From NCBI GenBank assembly GCA_029168955.1, contig JAPDOI010000176.1, positions 1,252,501 to 1,316,500 of the forward strand: 64,000 bases of DNA, in the 5' to 3' direction. Below the pieces are notes generated by a model. The model was not told the origin of the DNA and did no database searches. It saw nothing but the letters and a program-made list of their open reading frames with translations. The stretch is from Aplectana chamaeleonis (Eukaryota; Nematoda; Chromadorea; Rhabditida; Cosmocercidae). Positions 51,889 to 63,708 of this stretch are shown piece after piece. The translations under genes were made by a program, and so were the position numbers. Each line of letters begins with the position of its first letter. Position 1 is the stretch's first letter.

Positions 51889-53487
51889 CAGTGCGTTGCA
51901 AAATTATACGACATACCCAGATTTTCGCGATTCCAAACTTCGCGTGATCTAAGGAGACAAACGGTAAACGCCAATGGATGCAGCACCCTCGAAAACCTCC
52001 GAGTACGAATCTTCATGAATTTAGAGCAACTGGCAGTAATATGGCAACGGAAATTGTCAAAAACGACCGTTGCAAAATTATACGACATAGCTGACGTTCT
52101 CGCAGAAATTGCGATTCTAGACCCTCTGTATCAGTTCGTTCATTGTAAAAACCATTATAAACATCAAGTTAATAGTCTTCAGAATTGCCTTGATGCCCAA
52201 CCACTTCGAAAACTCTTTTTGGTATGTTTCAACCCAGCTTTTTGTGAACGCCCCTTTCAATCTGCGCCCATTCGCTTATAACGGCTAGTTTGAGCGAAAC
52301 CACACACTCGTATTGTCTCCTCTGGTTCTATACTAAAAGTTCGGGAAGATATCTAATGATTTCATCTGAGTTGAGGTCCTGCAAACCGGCCGGCCATTCT
52401 AGCAAATTGGCATGATTGGCCTGAAACCAAGCCTGCGTCGTCCCACTGCCAAGAAATGAAGGCGGATACGGGCTAGAAAGAACTGGAAATGAAATTCCCA
52501 CACATTCTGATAATCAGTGAGGTTCACAGGTCATGTCGCGAAAACCTGGTCTAGCTTGCCACATCACCTGAATCTGGGTCTATACATTATTTTTTCCACA
52601 CTAACATTCTACTCCAGAGTTCCTACACAAGTGTGGGTCCTTTTATAGATCTCTCCAGTGCTTAGAATACTTAGTTAAAATAATTAAATAGATTGAAATA
52701 TTTCAGGCTCGTTCGGACTGAGCTTGCTTTCGACCGATAAGAAAGGGTTTCGAAGGATCCACCTATATATCAGAACTATGCTTGAGTAGGAACTTTCGAG
52801 GAGAAAGAAAAATGTGTCGACCCGGTTTTGGGTAGTGGACCAGGTTTTGGGACAAGATCTATGAACCTCACCAATTATCAGACTGTGTCAGAAAATCATT
52901 TCCAGTTCTTTCTAGTCCGTATCCGCCTTCACTTCTTGCCAGTAGGATGACGCAGGCTTGGTTACAAGCCGATCATGTCAATTTGCTAGAGTGGCCGGCC
53001 GGTTCGCAGGACCTCAACACAGAGGAAAACGTTCGATATATTCCTGAGCTTTAAATATACAACCAGAGAAGACAATACGAGTGTATGGTATTCGCTTAAA
53101 ATAGCCGTTATAAGCGAATGGGCGCAGATTGAAAGGGACGTTCACAAAAAGCTGGGTTTAAACATACCAAAAAGAGTTTTCGGAGTGGTTAGGCATCAAA
53201 GCAATTCTGAAGACTATTAACTTGATGTTTATAATGGTTTTTACCATGAACGATTTGATACAGAGGGTCTAGAATCGCAATTTCTGCGAGAACGTCTGCT
53301 ATGTCGTATAATTTTGCAACGGTCGTTTTTGACATTTTCCGTTGCCATATTACTGCCAGTTGCTCTAATTTCATGAAGGGGTTTCGAGGGTGCTGCATCG
53401 ATTGGCGTTAACCGTTTGTCTCCTTAAATCACGCGAAGTTTGGAATCGCGAAAATTGGGGTATGTCGTATAATTTTGCAACGCACTG
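51889..53487. mobile_element. Palindromic Tc1-like element, flanked by TA
   Basis: 1599 bases between TA dinucleotides, ends CAGTGCGTTGCAAAATTATA and complement. The inverted arms are about 650 bases each (51889-52560 and 52830-53487), far longer than in a normal Tc1. Both arms encode the C-terminal third of a Tc1-type transposase. On the right arm, plus strand near 52.97-53.06 kb, this reads HVNLLEWPAGSQDLN; further along come EWAQIERDVHKKLGLNIPKR and a stop near 53.22 kb. The left arm has the mirror copy on the minus strand. The N-terminal and middle transposase parts are absent. Confidence 0.85.
52960..53220 (+). pseudogene. Tc1-like transposase C-terminal remnant (right arm)
   Basis: QADHVNLLEWPAGSQDLN, then EENV, is the region of the last acidic catalytic residue (family: xxLxWPSQSPDLNPIENLW). 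A frameshift follows, then VISEWAQIERDVHKKLGLN and VFGVVRHQSNSEDY with a stop. The left arm has the same remnant in inverse orientation at about 52160-52420. Confidence 0.75.
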
Positions 53488-54033
53488 TATAAAGTACCAT
53501 ACATATGTCTCAATGGAACTGTCCACCCACGCGGTCGTCGTACATGTGAAGCGGTCGTAAGGAAGACATTTTTCGGATCAATCTTCCCACGGCTGTGAAC
53601 TGCTGTCTGGAATACTACTCGCTATTCGTCTGATATTCCTGCTAACCGAATCAATAATCGGAAATATGCTTTCGCGACGGCGCTCGGAACGCACGCCGGG
53701 CGCGGTGGCAGACAATCTCAGTTGGGCTGACTTTAGTTCCTATGACGTTTTTAAATACAAGTCTCTAGCTGCAGAACGATTGTCCCCACCGAGTTAGGCA
53801 GGGTTTTCCAGTTGAACGAAAATGTAATGAAAAAACTCATGGGGCTGCGAAAACATTGCAAAAAGGAGAATCGGAAGGATCTGAAGGAACTCGAAGATTC
53901 TCAAAATCCTTGTGCACCTCATGTCGCAGAGGTAAAAAAAAACGAAACGCTTTTTCGAAACTGTTCCATATTTGAAATCTCTGTAATAGGAAATCCTGCA
54001 TTGCAGATTTGAACCCTCAACTGGAGATACCGG
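53488..54033. other. No gene recognised
   Basis: Nothing beyond short open frames. Confidence 0.5.
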
Positions 54034-54298
54034 CAAGGCTGCGATGACTAAGCCGAGCGGCGCTGAGTTGAAGCGGGCACGCCGCGTGTATTAGATTGCC
54101 CACCACTGTTATTCAAGGATTTTCGCCAGCCTACTACCCATATTCCTGTGAATTTAAGGATGGAGAAGTCCAACTATGCTAGGAAAATGGGCAGCAGGCT
54201 AGCAGAATCGCCTCTTGCGCGGTCAATCTACTACAATCCGCGCTGCACGGCCGCGCCCGCTTCAGTTCAGCGCCGCCCGGCTTGCCATCGCAGCCTTG
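54034..54298. mobile_element. Foldback element, about 265 bases
   Basis: CAAGGCTGCGATG ... CATCGCAGCCTTG ends; GCCGAGCGGCGCTGAGTTGA is answered by TTCAGTTCAGCGCCGCCCGG. Confidence 0.82.
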
Positions 54299-54831
54299 AC
54301 GGTGTGTATGAGAGAACAAAACTCTGCCAAATGTAGGAGGTAGAGTTCGAATAATAATTTTAGTCTGATGGGTGGATGGGGCTGCGACGGTAGATCACAC
54401 CGCGCGAATCGAAACCTCATTCTCCAGTGAGGCCGCCAACCCCGCACGGCCAGCCGCCTGGTCCATGCGTCAGACTAAATCGAAAACGGAAACAATACAC
54501 ATTGACAAACGGAACACATTTATTAGAAATGCTGCCGGTTATCGAAGACATCAATACAAGTAAAATATTCACTGTTATTACGCTCGGACTCTCCTGAAGA
54601 TCGCGACATGGTCGGAGTATTGGTGATTTCCACCGACCTCCCCACTCCAGTGAAAAGGAAATGCTCAAGAAGTTCGTTTACACGAGTGAGCCTCTTTCAC
54701 TGAGTTACGGCACAACGGTTCGATTCCGCTTGATGCTTGCCTTCTAGCAAACGACCATTCCAACCGATCTATTATTCTGGTCAGATTCAGTTTGCGAATT
54801 TTCGTTTCTACAACTGGTATTGTCAGTCCTG

Positions 54832-54935
54832 TTAGTTTCCCTCCAGTAGATGAACCCGGCGCCGAACCTGCTCACCGCCGATCACCTTGTAGAACTTCAC
54901 GCTCGGGTCGAGGCCCGACGAACTGTTTTTCAGAA
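54832..54935 (-). CDS. Candidate terminal exon of an unidentified gene
   Basis: After TTTCAATTCAG, the frame (2 + 33 codons + TAA) reads KNSSSGLDPSVKFYKVIGG, then EQVRRRVHLLEGN. About two thirds of third positions are G or C, unlike the AT-rich surroundings and a good coding sign. No family recognised. A possible preceding exon (SFASYKTTVPMPSIYKCIVK, ending near 55058) does not fit in phase with this frame, so the gene model is open. Confidence 0.35.
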
Positions 54936-55156
54936 CTGAATTGAAATTAAGGTACATATGTAATGTTTGAAAACCTCGTAGTGGTGAAAATGCCAGGTAA
55001 TCGAGAGAGGGTCTTCATTGTAAGGAGAAGCTATTTTTCGCTACAACCTGTTAGAATTTACCGTTTCACGATGCATTTATAAATCGACGGCATCGGCACC
55101 GTGGTTTTATAGCTGGCGAAACTGGCCCCTGAGAATTCTTCTGTACTTGAAGAGAT

Positions 55157-55302
55157 ATCGTCCATCACTGGATTAGGGGTCGCCGCGACGCTGCTTAGCG
55201 GGAAAAATTGCGCGCGGGAAAACGAAGGGAGAGTGGCTATTGATCGCGCCATTTTTCCCGCCAAGCAGTGTCGCGGCGAACCCTCATCCAGTGATGGACG
55301 AT
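55157..55302. mobile_element. Foldback MITE family A, copy 2
   Basis: ATCGTCCATCACTGGATTAG ... complement ending CCAGTGATGGACGAT. GCCGCGACGCTGCTTAGCGG is mirrored; inverted relative to 1486-1615. 146 bases. Confidence 0.88.
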
Positions 55303-55672
55303 AGTTGACAAGGTCAAGAATCGGTTATACAAAAACCGAAAAATCCGAACGATCGGAAAGGATACAGCCAAAAACATTGCCCATTATTACCTTTTGTAAA
55401 GCTTATTTATTTGTCTGCGCGCAAAGCACTTTTTGTTCAAATGGGAACAGCAGTGCCATGAAGACACAGAAACTGGATTGGAATCTCGACGATGATTAAA
55501 AAAAAACCGAAAAAATAACTTGAAACTGAAGGAAGCTTGAGAGAAAACCACGGCATCCACTGGTGCCACTCGTATAAAAAAGGGCTATACAACAACTCCT
55601 GATTGGCAGTACATATAAATTTCATCCGAGGCAACAGTAGCTTAACTCTTTCACTCCCATTAGTTCGGAATA

Positions 55673-55954
55673 TACTGTGCTTCTCTGAACCAAATTCCGG
55701 TCCGCAATTGCGTCTCGACACGCTTTGCGGCAGCATGCGCTCGATTCAGTCGAGTTTCCAACACCAAAGCCGACTCGATGGGCCTTTTTTATACAATTTT
55801 CTGCTATTTGTTTTAGTTTGCAGTTTCCGAAACAACCTAGAGTCAACAGATCGTTGGCTGCGGCGCTGGAAGCTCTTCCGACTCGGGAGCGTGCGGCCGC
55901 AAAGCGTGTCGAGACGCGATTGCGGACCGGAATTTGGCCCAGAGAAGCACAGTA
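55673..55954. mobile_element. Foldback element, about 282 bases
   Basis: TACTGTGCTTCTCTGAACCA ... GGCCCAGAGAAGCACAGTA, with TTCCGGTCCGCAATTGCGTC and CACGCTTTGCGGC mirrored. Confidence 0.87.
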
Positions 55955-57924
55955 CAACTGCAACTGAGAGTTACGTAGGAACATAAGCAGAACGAACCGA
56001 ACTGATACGGAAATACGAGCACTGGTAGTAGGACTAGCGCGCACATGCAGATTAGATGATATGTATAATAAGGAGAAGAGTATTATGTCCAAAGAGAAAG
56101 CTTGAAGAGAAACAATCAGAGGGTGATGGAGGTAAAAAATGTAGCTCTCGCGATATCAACTAGAGATGTTAGAATGATCGATCTACAATCGTATTCAACA
56201 TTCTCATAAACCATCAAGCAAAAACCTAAGGTGTTATTTCATCTGGATTTAAATATTCGACTTTAAATCTATAGAGAGCCTTGATGAAAATTTCTGGCAG
56301 GAAAAGTCATAAAACCTGTATCTACAGTTGCCCTCAGGACTCTTCCCCCTAATAGGTCATCTCTGACCAGGGTTGAGCAGGCCGTTGCGCCAATTTTCGG
56401 AGAAGCTACGACCACCGGGTTTTTGAAAAATTGCAAATTCTCTAGCCCCAACTCCGAAACGAAAAAATCCTTAAACTTTTTGAGAATGACAAAGTTGGAA
56501 GAAATTCAAATTTGTGGTTATCTAAGGCAATGTCTAATTTTTTTCAGGATCAAGGTCGGTCGCTTACGAAGTGGTTTAGATGAAATTTCCTTCTTCTTAA
56601 ACATTTTTAAGACTTCCCCAGAAATTTTCATTTTTTTCAGATAAATTTCCCAAAATTTATACGACCCCCGTTGCGCGGAGTCGCAACCTTGTCCCTGACA
56701 AACGATGCATCGACATACTACGATGTCATACCACAGAACACTGTATTATACCAGGCAACACCAACGCTGACCTCATATCCGTAGCCAATACGTCAAATAA
56801 ACCCCCTGCACAAATTTCAGGTCAGATCTGAAATGAAACTGAAAGAACTGCAAGGGAAAGGTTATATCGGACAAATTCACTGATTCGATAATTTTTTTTT
56901 TCAAAGTCGATTGGCTCCTTTTTTTTCTGAAGCTATAGTCGAGTGGTCACCTCTCATGAACATTTTGATCAAATGAACAAGAACCTACACAAAATCGTTC
57001 TGCTTCGATTTTTTCCCGAATCCGAGGCTGCCAGACGCAACTGCACATGACTCTTTTTGTGCTGTCTCACACAATTATCTTATCTCTACCTGCAGCCAAA
57101 AGAAAGGAAAAATGTGAAAAAAACTCCATCAAAAGTCAGAACATTGTGTTGACACAAAAATCGAGTTAAAACAAAATATCTAGCATCAGCGAATAACAAA
57201 AACTCAGGTTGTGAGTAGGGTTCTAATTTGGATTTCATTGATGAAAAAATGTTGCAACTGACTAAAAAAGTTTTCAGGCACTACTACATAATTTCAGCAA
57301 TTTTTGTCCTTTGTCAGCGAAAGGTGTAACCCCATGTTAAAATCAATATGGTAGGATCTACTTTTACCACGATCAGCAGTTCTCCTGCAAAAGAATCTTG
57401 GGAATTTGGAAATCTGTTTATTACACAAGCTCGAACATTTCTCTTCTCGATAGAAAGGAATTTGTAAAGTGGCATGTTGCCCTTCGGGCTTTTTTCCCCG
57501 AAGTCCTCGCATTTTCTCGAGGCATTGGCATCCTTCTCAGCAGACGAAGGCTGTATGTCTCAATAATAACACGTTTTCCAGAGGGGGGGGAATTGGGATA
57601 TCAATGAAGCTCAAAATAGATCCAAGGTTGCAAAAGTGAGGAATTTAAGCAGGATTCAGAGCAGAGCAAGGACAATTTTACCTCTCAATATTTCAACGGC
57701 TGTATGACGCAAAAATAATACATAGAAATTTATCAAAAACTCGAACTATTGTAGCCGGCCCCTGCTATGTATAGTAAGGTTTTCAAGCCGTTGTTTGCAA
57801 AAATTCGTCTTCGACATGGTCAGGGCGACCCAGGGGATCACAGGTTTCAAAAAATAGTAATACCACGGTAAGCCAGCGACTTTCAACTACGCGCTCTCGT
57901 ACACTGCACCGAAGCCATAATTTG
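55955..57924. other. No gene recognised
   Basis: AT-rich, no domain-bearing frame, no clear repeat. Confidence 0.5.
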
Positions 57925-58125
57925 GCTTGAGGGTCCAGTACACGAAAAAGGTAGAGCCGCGGACGAGTTAGCCGCTTACACACGACGCAAGCGGCCGTAA
58001 TCCGCTACGTTCACGTATTTGGTGTACTTAAGGGTCTGGGGTGAAAATGCTCCAGCCACGACGTGGACGCAGCAGGAGTTCGGTCGTGGATTCTCATTTT
58101 TCGTGTACTGGGTCCAGAAACCGCC
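57925..58125. mobile_element. Possible foldback, about 200 bases
   Basis: GGGTCCAGTACACGAAAAAG (57933) is answered by TTTTTCGTGTACTGGGTCCA (58116). The inner match is weaker. Confidence 0.6.
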
Positions 58126-58670
58126 TACTTTGACAGCTTTTCACCACCCAAACAGACCTGAACAGTGATGTCAAAAATTCAAAACATGCAGTCTAGGGTG
58201 AACGTGTTGAAACGAATGTTGTTCACCGTTGTGTAACTTTGCTATACATTTGAACTTATAGTTCGGTGAACGCGATAATAGACTAAACGGTGATCAGGAC
58301 TTTCAACAGATTTTCAATAGGTTGTCTTAGAGAGCGGAATGGATGTCCGTGTGAGCTGTTAGGATTGTAGTCTCACTACAAAAAAAAATTGAGTTGCCCG
58401 TCTTTTGCAGTTCGAATTTTTCTTTCGACCTCTTCGCTTGAACGGATAGCCTGATGCTTCGAACTGAAAGATGACTCAACTCCTCCATTTTTGTGCAGCG
58501 TTTGAGACCACAACCCGAGCGGGTTCATCATACCCGGCGAATTTGGAAGCTATCGCGGTTATCCCGAAGGCAGACGCAGCTCAGCCACTCTACAGTGTGG
58601 CTCTCTAGCGATAACACGAGCGCGGTCGAAGCGCAGTTCACCTTCGTAATGCCGCGGGTAGCCCAAACCT

Positions 58671-59191
58671 GAAGGCAGCGTCCATGATGAATATCACATT
58701 CGAGCTCGACTCAAAAAAAGGGTTGTTTGGTCGCAAGTTAACTAATGGTGAAGAAACAGAGAAGCAAAGCGCTCAGAATGAGCTCAAATAACGGTTTCTG
58801 ACGTACACACCGGTTCAGGGCGCGGATGAGCTTGTGCGCCCTGCTAGCAGGGTTGGGTACAAGCCCCGGATTGGTGATTATGGATATGCAGCCCCTAGCT
58901 CGGTACCTTTTTGGGCAACCCCCCCCCCCCCGACGAAGTAAAGTTTTAAAACTTCAATCGATCAGGCTGAGCTTGGCGGAGTTGTTTGGCGATTTGCCAT
59001 CGACAACGTCCGCGACGCGGGGGGGCTAAGCAGGCGTACTGGGCTAACAAAACATTGACTTCGCGGCCGTTTTTATCGATCTCTGACTCGTTTTCGCTGC
59101 TTTCTTGGACCCTATACCTTCCAGCATCTGCCAGCGTAGTATTTCACACTGAAAACTCGAAAACGAGATTTATCGTGAACACTGCCTTCAA
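58671..59191. mobile_element. MITE family E, copy 2
   Basis: Ends CTGAAGGCAGCGTCCATGAT and ATCGTGAACACTGCCTTCAA are complementary. The interior AAGGGTTGTTTGGTCGCAAG and GGTGAAGAAACAGAGAA are inverted relative to 17457-17876. It contains a C homopolymer at about 58920. Confidence 0.8.
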
Positions 59192-60539
59192 AGCATTGTT
59201 CGCTGTTAGATTTAAAATGGGCCCCTTTTAAACGCAGGGCTAAGGAGACGGCGGTTAAGTGGTAGAAGCACCCTAGTTCTAGATAAATTGGAACTACATA
59301 TCAATTGAACTCTTACGCTAGATGGACACCAAGAGCACATTTTCTGATTGAACGTCTGACATTTCGCACTGTTTCTGAAAAAACATAAAAGACATGTGAT
59401 AAGGACCAGATTGTCCCTGGAATACAATTATGAAAAAAGAACTGTAAATGCACGTTCACTGGACTGCAAGGCGTTGCAATGTCAGTCAATTAAATAATCA
59501 GATAATTTGAAACTCCGAATGTTCAAATGCTCGACTGAATTGGGAAAACAAATTTTTCCCCAGATTTGGTTCACCCGAGAGTACAGTTAATTCGCCTCTT
59601 CAAATATTCCGGAAAGTCGACCACATGAAAAGGCCATATTTCGGACAATTGGATTATTGAATGATTTCAAAAGTCGAATCCTTTCTTTTGCACTGAAACA
59701 GACTCTTTGAGAGTTAAAAGCTCTGCTGCTGTTCTCCGCAGACGGAATATGTCATTATGACGGGGTTTACAGTGGAATTTGATAGAGTAATAAATAGACG
59801 AGATATTGTGGAAACGAGGACAGGCCGAGGCAAACACTTTTTGCTGGCCATCTGGTGAAATGCCGATCTTTGAGCTGCTCTAATCTCGGATCAGAGTCAC
59901 AGTCTCTGACTCAGCATGCCCCAGAATGATTCCCAAAATTACCGGAATTGAAGACAATTATCAGATGATGGGGAGGCGCTCTCCATGTGGACCTAACTAT
60001 GAGTTACCTGTAGGGGTTAGAGGGTATATTCTCACATGATATTTCATGGCTGAATGATAGTTTATTCGCCAACCATGTGGAGTATAATTATGCATAATTG
60101 AAAAAAATGAATCCATTATTGATCATTACTTCTTTTTCCCAACTAACAGAGTAAGCAGTAACAGTTAACGATCTCACGGTTCTATGTAGTTCACGATCGC
60201 GTCTGCAGATTATACGCGTGTAAAAACAAACATTGAACATTGAAATTCGAGCGATAAGCGCAGAAAACGATCGCGCAGAATCGCGAAAGATGGAATGATA
60301 CGGAAGGCGGTTCGGGTTTTCCAACAATTACAACTACAGGGTGCGGCAAAAGTTCTGAGACTCTTAGTACCGGTCAACAAGAGCATCAATTACAGCAAAA
60401 CTCAGGATGGTGGACATGACAATGGGTTAGTGACCAGGGCTGTACGTTGCAACGATGACGTCTTAACGCATTAACGGGTTAACACGATTTTTTCTGAAAA
60501 TTAATGATTAGCGCTTAACGAAAAAATATTTTTCACTAA
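59192..60539. other. No gene recognised
   Basis: AT-rich; nothing named. Confidence 0.5.
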
Positions 60540-60735
60540 CGCATAGAATGATGCTGCCCACGGCACAATCGCGTTGCTCACGGCACAGTCGTGCGGCTCA
60601 CAACGGAATGGTGTCGCGCATGGGACAGAATGCTGTTGCTCACGGCTCTATCGAGTTGCTCACGGCGGCATGACGCCGCTCACAGCGGAATGGAGTTGCA
60701 TACGGCAACAAGGTGTTGCTAAAGACAGAAAATCC
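60540..60735. repeat. GTTGCTCACGGC minisatellite, block 1
   Basis: About seven degenerate units of 25-30 bases (GTTGCTCACGGCACAATCGC, GTGCGGCTCACAACGGAATG and so on). Confidence 0.8.
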
Positions 60736-62039
60736 TTGAGTGAGAAAGTGAGTTTATCGTTGGAGGCAAAGAACACAACTTTTTCATGTTTTTTTTTACT
60801 GAATACATTGCTATAATAAGTGCATTTGGCGGATAGAACCCTCAAAAAATCTGAAAGGAAACCTCTCACGAAACGCTTCGCAAAGGCATCTTAAATTGCA
60901 CCAGAATCCTTTTTGAAACTTTTGCGCAGGATCGTGAGCCACTCCTTCCTTGTCCCAACAGTTTTTGAGCGGTTAACGTCTCGCCATTTTTAATGGAATG
61001 ACTATAATTCAAAATCTCGTGATTCTAGAATAGAGTTTTGCCCCAGAACCTGCAAGAGTTCATCAGCCTATCCAATTCAGAAAATTGGAAACAAAAAAAA
61101 GTGAAAGAGCTAACTGCACGCATGATTAATTGTCAACGGAAACATTTGCAAACGCAAATTGTGTGCCCAAAGATATTGAAGGAAATCTTCGAAATATGAT
61201 AAACGACTAATTTTGCATGCATACAACATTTCCTTGCTCAGTTTTCAGGTTAAACGTAAGCATTGTCAGTAATCAAGGCATAAGATGTAGGCAACCAAAC
61301 TAACAATGATAAAAATTGTATTGTAATTTGAAGAAAATGTTAACTTAACAAGAAAAAAAATGTAGCGAAGTGAGAAAAAGCTAGCGGCTAATCCGCAGAA
61401 ATGCTTCAAGAATTCTGGAAACAGATGGCCTCTTAGAATTAGGGAGGAGAGAAAAAGGTTCCAATATCATTAAACTGAACACTAGCAGAATGATAGAGAA
61501 TCACGTTAGATCTTTTTTTTTGTTCAGCCCCATAGCTGCTAAATTTGTATCTGATATTATTTCGTTTCTCCTATTTATTGAATTTTAATCTTCTCCCAGT
61601 GTGTCATTTCTCTTTCCCGTCTCCCACTAGATCCGAGAAAAACTCACCCCATATACCAACAAATAACCCCTCAATTATCCGTAGAGTCAATCCAACGAGG
61701 TGCTGGGGTGAAACTGCGGTAATTAGAGGACAGTTTAGCGCAGAAAGTCCTCTAATAAACCCAATAACCTGTCCCATTGCGACTATATTCGATTCGCCTG
61801 CCTTTGGCTTCGTCCGCCCGTCCGTCTTCACACACACTCACATCAAGTCTCACCACAGCCCCAAACAGCTGACCATCCCTAATATCGATCGATCAACAAG
61901 GCCAATCAGTCGCCAGATAACGATTACAACGATCGATGGGCGCAAACTGTTCACCGTAAAAAATAGATTTGAAAAGTGAGAATAATTTTGAAGTTAGTAC
62001 ATGTGTAAGAGACGTGAAACGAGTTCGTCCCTTGGCGCT
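60736..62039. other. No gene recognised
   Basis: AT-rich. One 144-codon open frame at 61545-61979 has no recognisable domain or splice context. AGAGGACAGTTTAGCG and its flank contain a short inverted pair near 61.72-61.76 kb. Confidence 0.45.
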
Positions 62040-62160
62040 AATCACGGCAGAACGGTGTTGCTCAAGTCACTTTTCACGTGAAAAAAGGCGTTGCTAACGG
62101 CACCCGTTATGGGGAAATGATGTTGCTCACGGCGGAACAACGGTGCCCATTAGACATTGG
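62040..62160. repeat. GTTGCTCACGGC minisatellite, block 2
   Basis: Three to four degenerate units (GGTGTTGCTCAAGTCAC, ATGTTGCTCACGGCGGAACA). Confidence 0.65.
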
Positions 62161-62569
62161 CGTCCGGCCCTAGTTTTGAAAAGATTGAATGAACTGTAAC
62201 TAATTTCGAAATTTTGAATAAGGGAGTTTTTTCGAATATACCCTATTAGGATTTTCCACATGGATGAACTCATTGGAATAACAGATCTCATTTTTTTGAG
62301 TGAATAAATGATTTATTTTGGAAGCCTATACTTCATCCGACTCGAATGAACACTACTTGAAAACTGTATGCGATGAATATTCGAGTAAATATTTGAAGTT
62401 TTCACTAATTTTTAAGATATTTATGAATACTATTGAACCATTTCATCGGGGGGTTGCATTCCGTGAGCTGATATTGGACTAATATTCGAAGACTAAAAGA
62501 TTTTGATTTCCCTACTGAATATTCCAGAAACCGATTGATTAAGAGACGGCGTTTTTTTCACGGGGAAAT

Positions 62570-63470
62570 GGTATTGCTCACGGCAAAATGATGTTGCCCA
62601 CAACATTCCTTATAAGGAAATTTTGTTGCTCTTCTCTTCACTCTTTACTCCGTATTAGTGTTGCTCACAACGAAATGGTGTCGCTCACGGCAAAATGGTG
62701 TTGGTCACGGCGTTTCTCACCCCGGGTTGGTGTTGCTCACGGCATTCCTTACGCGAAAATTGTGTTGCACGCAACGTTTCTCATGAGGAATTGGTGTTGG
62801 TCACGGCGTTTCTCACCCGGGTGGTGTTGCTCACGGCATTCCTTACGCGAAAATTGTGTTGCACGCAACGTTTCTCATGAGGAATTGGTGTTGGTCACGG
62901 CGTTTCTCACCCGGGTGGTGTTGCTCACGGCATTCCTTACATGCGAAAATTAGTTGCACGCGACGTTTCTCATGAGGAATTAACGTGATTGGTCACGGCG
63001 TTTCGTCACCCGGGTGGTGCGTTGCTCACGGCATTCCTTACGCGAAAATTGTGTTGCACGCAACGTTATTAACGCACAGCCCTGTTGGTCACGGCGTCTC
63101 TCATCCCCGGGTGGTGTTGCTCACGGCATTCCTTACGCAAAAATTGTGTTGCACGCGGCGTTTCTCATGGGGAATTGGTGTTGCTCACGGCAAAATGGTG
63201 TTGGTCACGGCTCTCCTTACACCGGGAAGGTGTTTCTCCCATCATTCCTTACACGGAATTGGTGTTGCTCACAGCACTCCTTACGCCGGAATGGTGTTGC
63301 TCACGACATTCCTAACGCGGAAATGGTGTTGCTCACGGCGTTTTTCACGGGGAAATGGTATTGCTCAAGGCAAAGCGATGTTGCTGACGACATTCATTAT
63401 AAGGAAATAATGTTGCTTACGGCACTCATTACTCGGAAATAATGTTGCTTACGGCAAAATGGTGTGGGTA
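62570..63470. repeat. GTTGCTCACGGC minisatellite, block 3, with 94-base higher-order unit
   Basis: About 29 subunits of about 31 bases. From 62732 three subunits form a higher-order unit: GTTGCTCACGGCATTCCTTA..., GTTGCACGCAACGTTTCTCA..., GTTGGTCACGGCGTTTCTCA.... It starts at 62732, 62826, 62920, 63021 and 63116. The first three starts are spaced exactly 94; the later ones carry small insertions. Confidence 0.88.
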
Positions 63471-63708
63471 ACTGATCAGTGATGTTACGTGTCATAAGCC
63501 TTACAAGGCAAAATAGTGCCTTTCTTATGGACTGCTGATAACGCGAGTCCGAAAACTTCACACTGAAGATACATTACTCATCATAGGTATTTTGAAGGAA
63601 ATATTTCCAGCGATTAGTTGTTGAGTCTTATCGATTCTGCTATCGATTAATCGATCGATCCGGGTCGTGCTGCGACCCGAAAGAGATGGAAATCAAGATG
63701 ACACTCAC

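Noticed and set aside
54655..54740. tRNA-like B box GGTTCGATTCC with a weak A box
   Set aside because: The putative acceptor halves do not pair and the T stem has a mismatch; no clover-leaf forms.
55058..55264. Minus-strand frame ending SFASYKTTVPMPSIYKCIVK as a coding exon
   Set aside because: Half of it lies in MITE family A, and its donor phase does not match the exon at 54832-54935; kept only as a remark.
61545..61979. 144-codon open frame
   Set aside because: No recognisable motif, no plausible splice sites, composition matches AT-rich surroundings.
62588..63442. Open frames of 120-142 codons in the minisatellite
   Set aside because: All three frames are open because of the 94-base repeat; composition (Cys/Arg/His repeats) is that of the array.
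62570..63470. CRISPR-like array
   Set aside because: Subunits are contiguous and degenerate with no unique spacers, and the context is eukaryotic.
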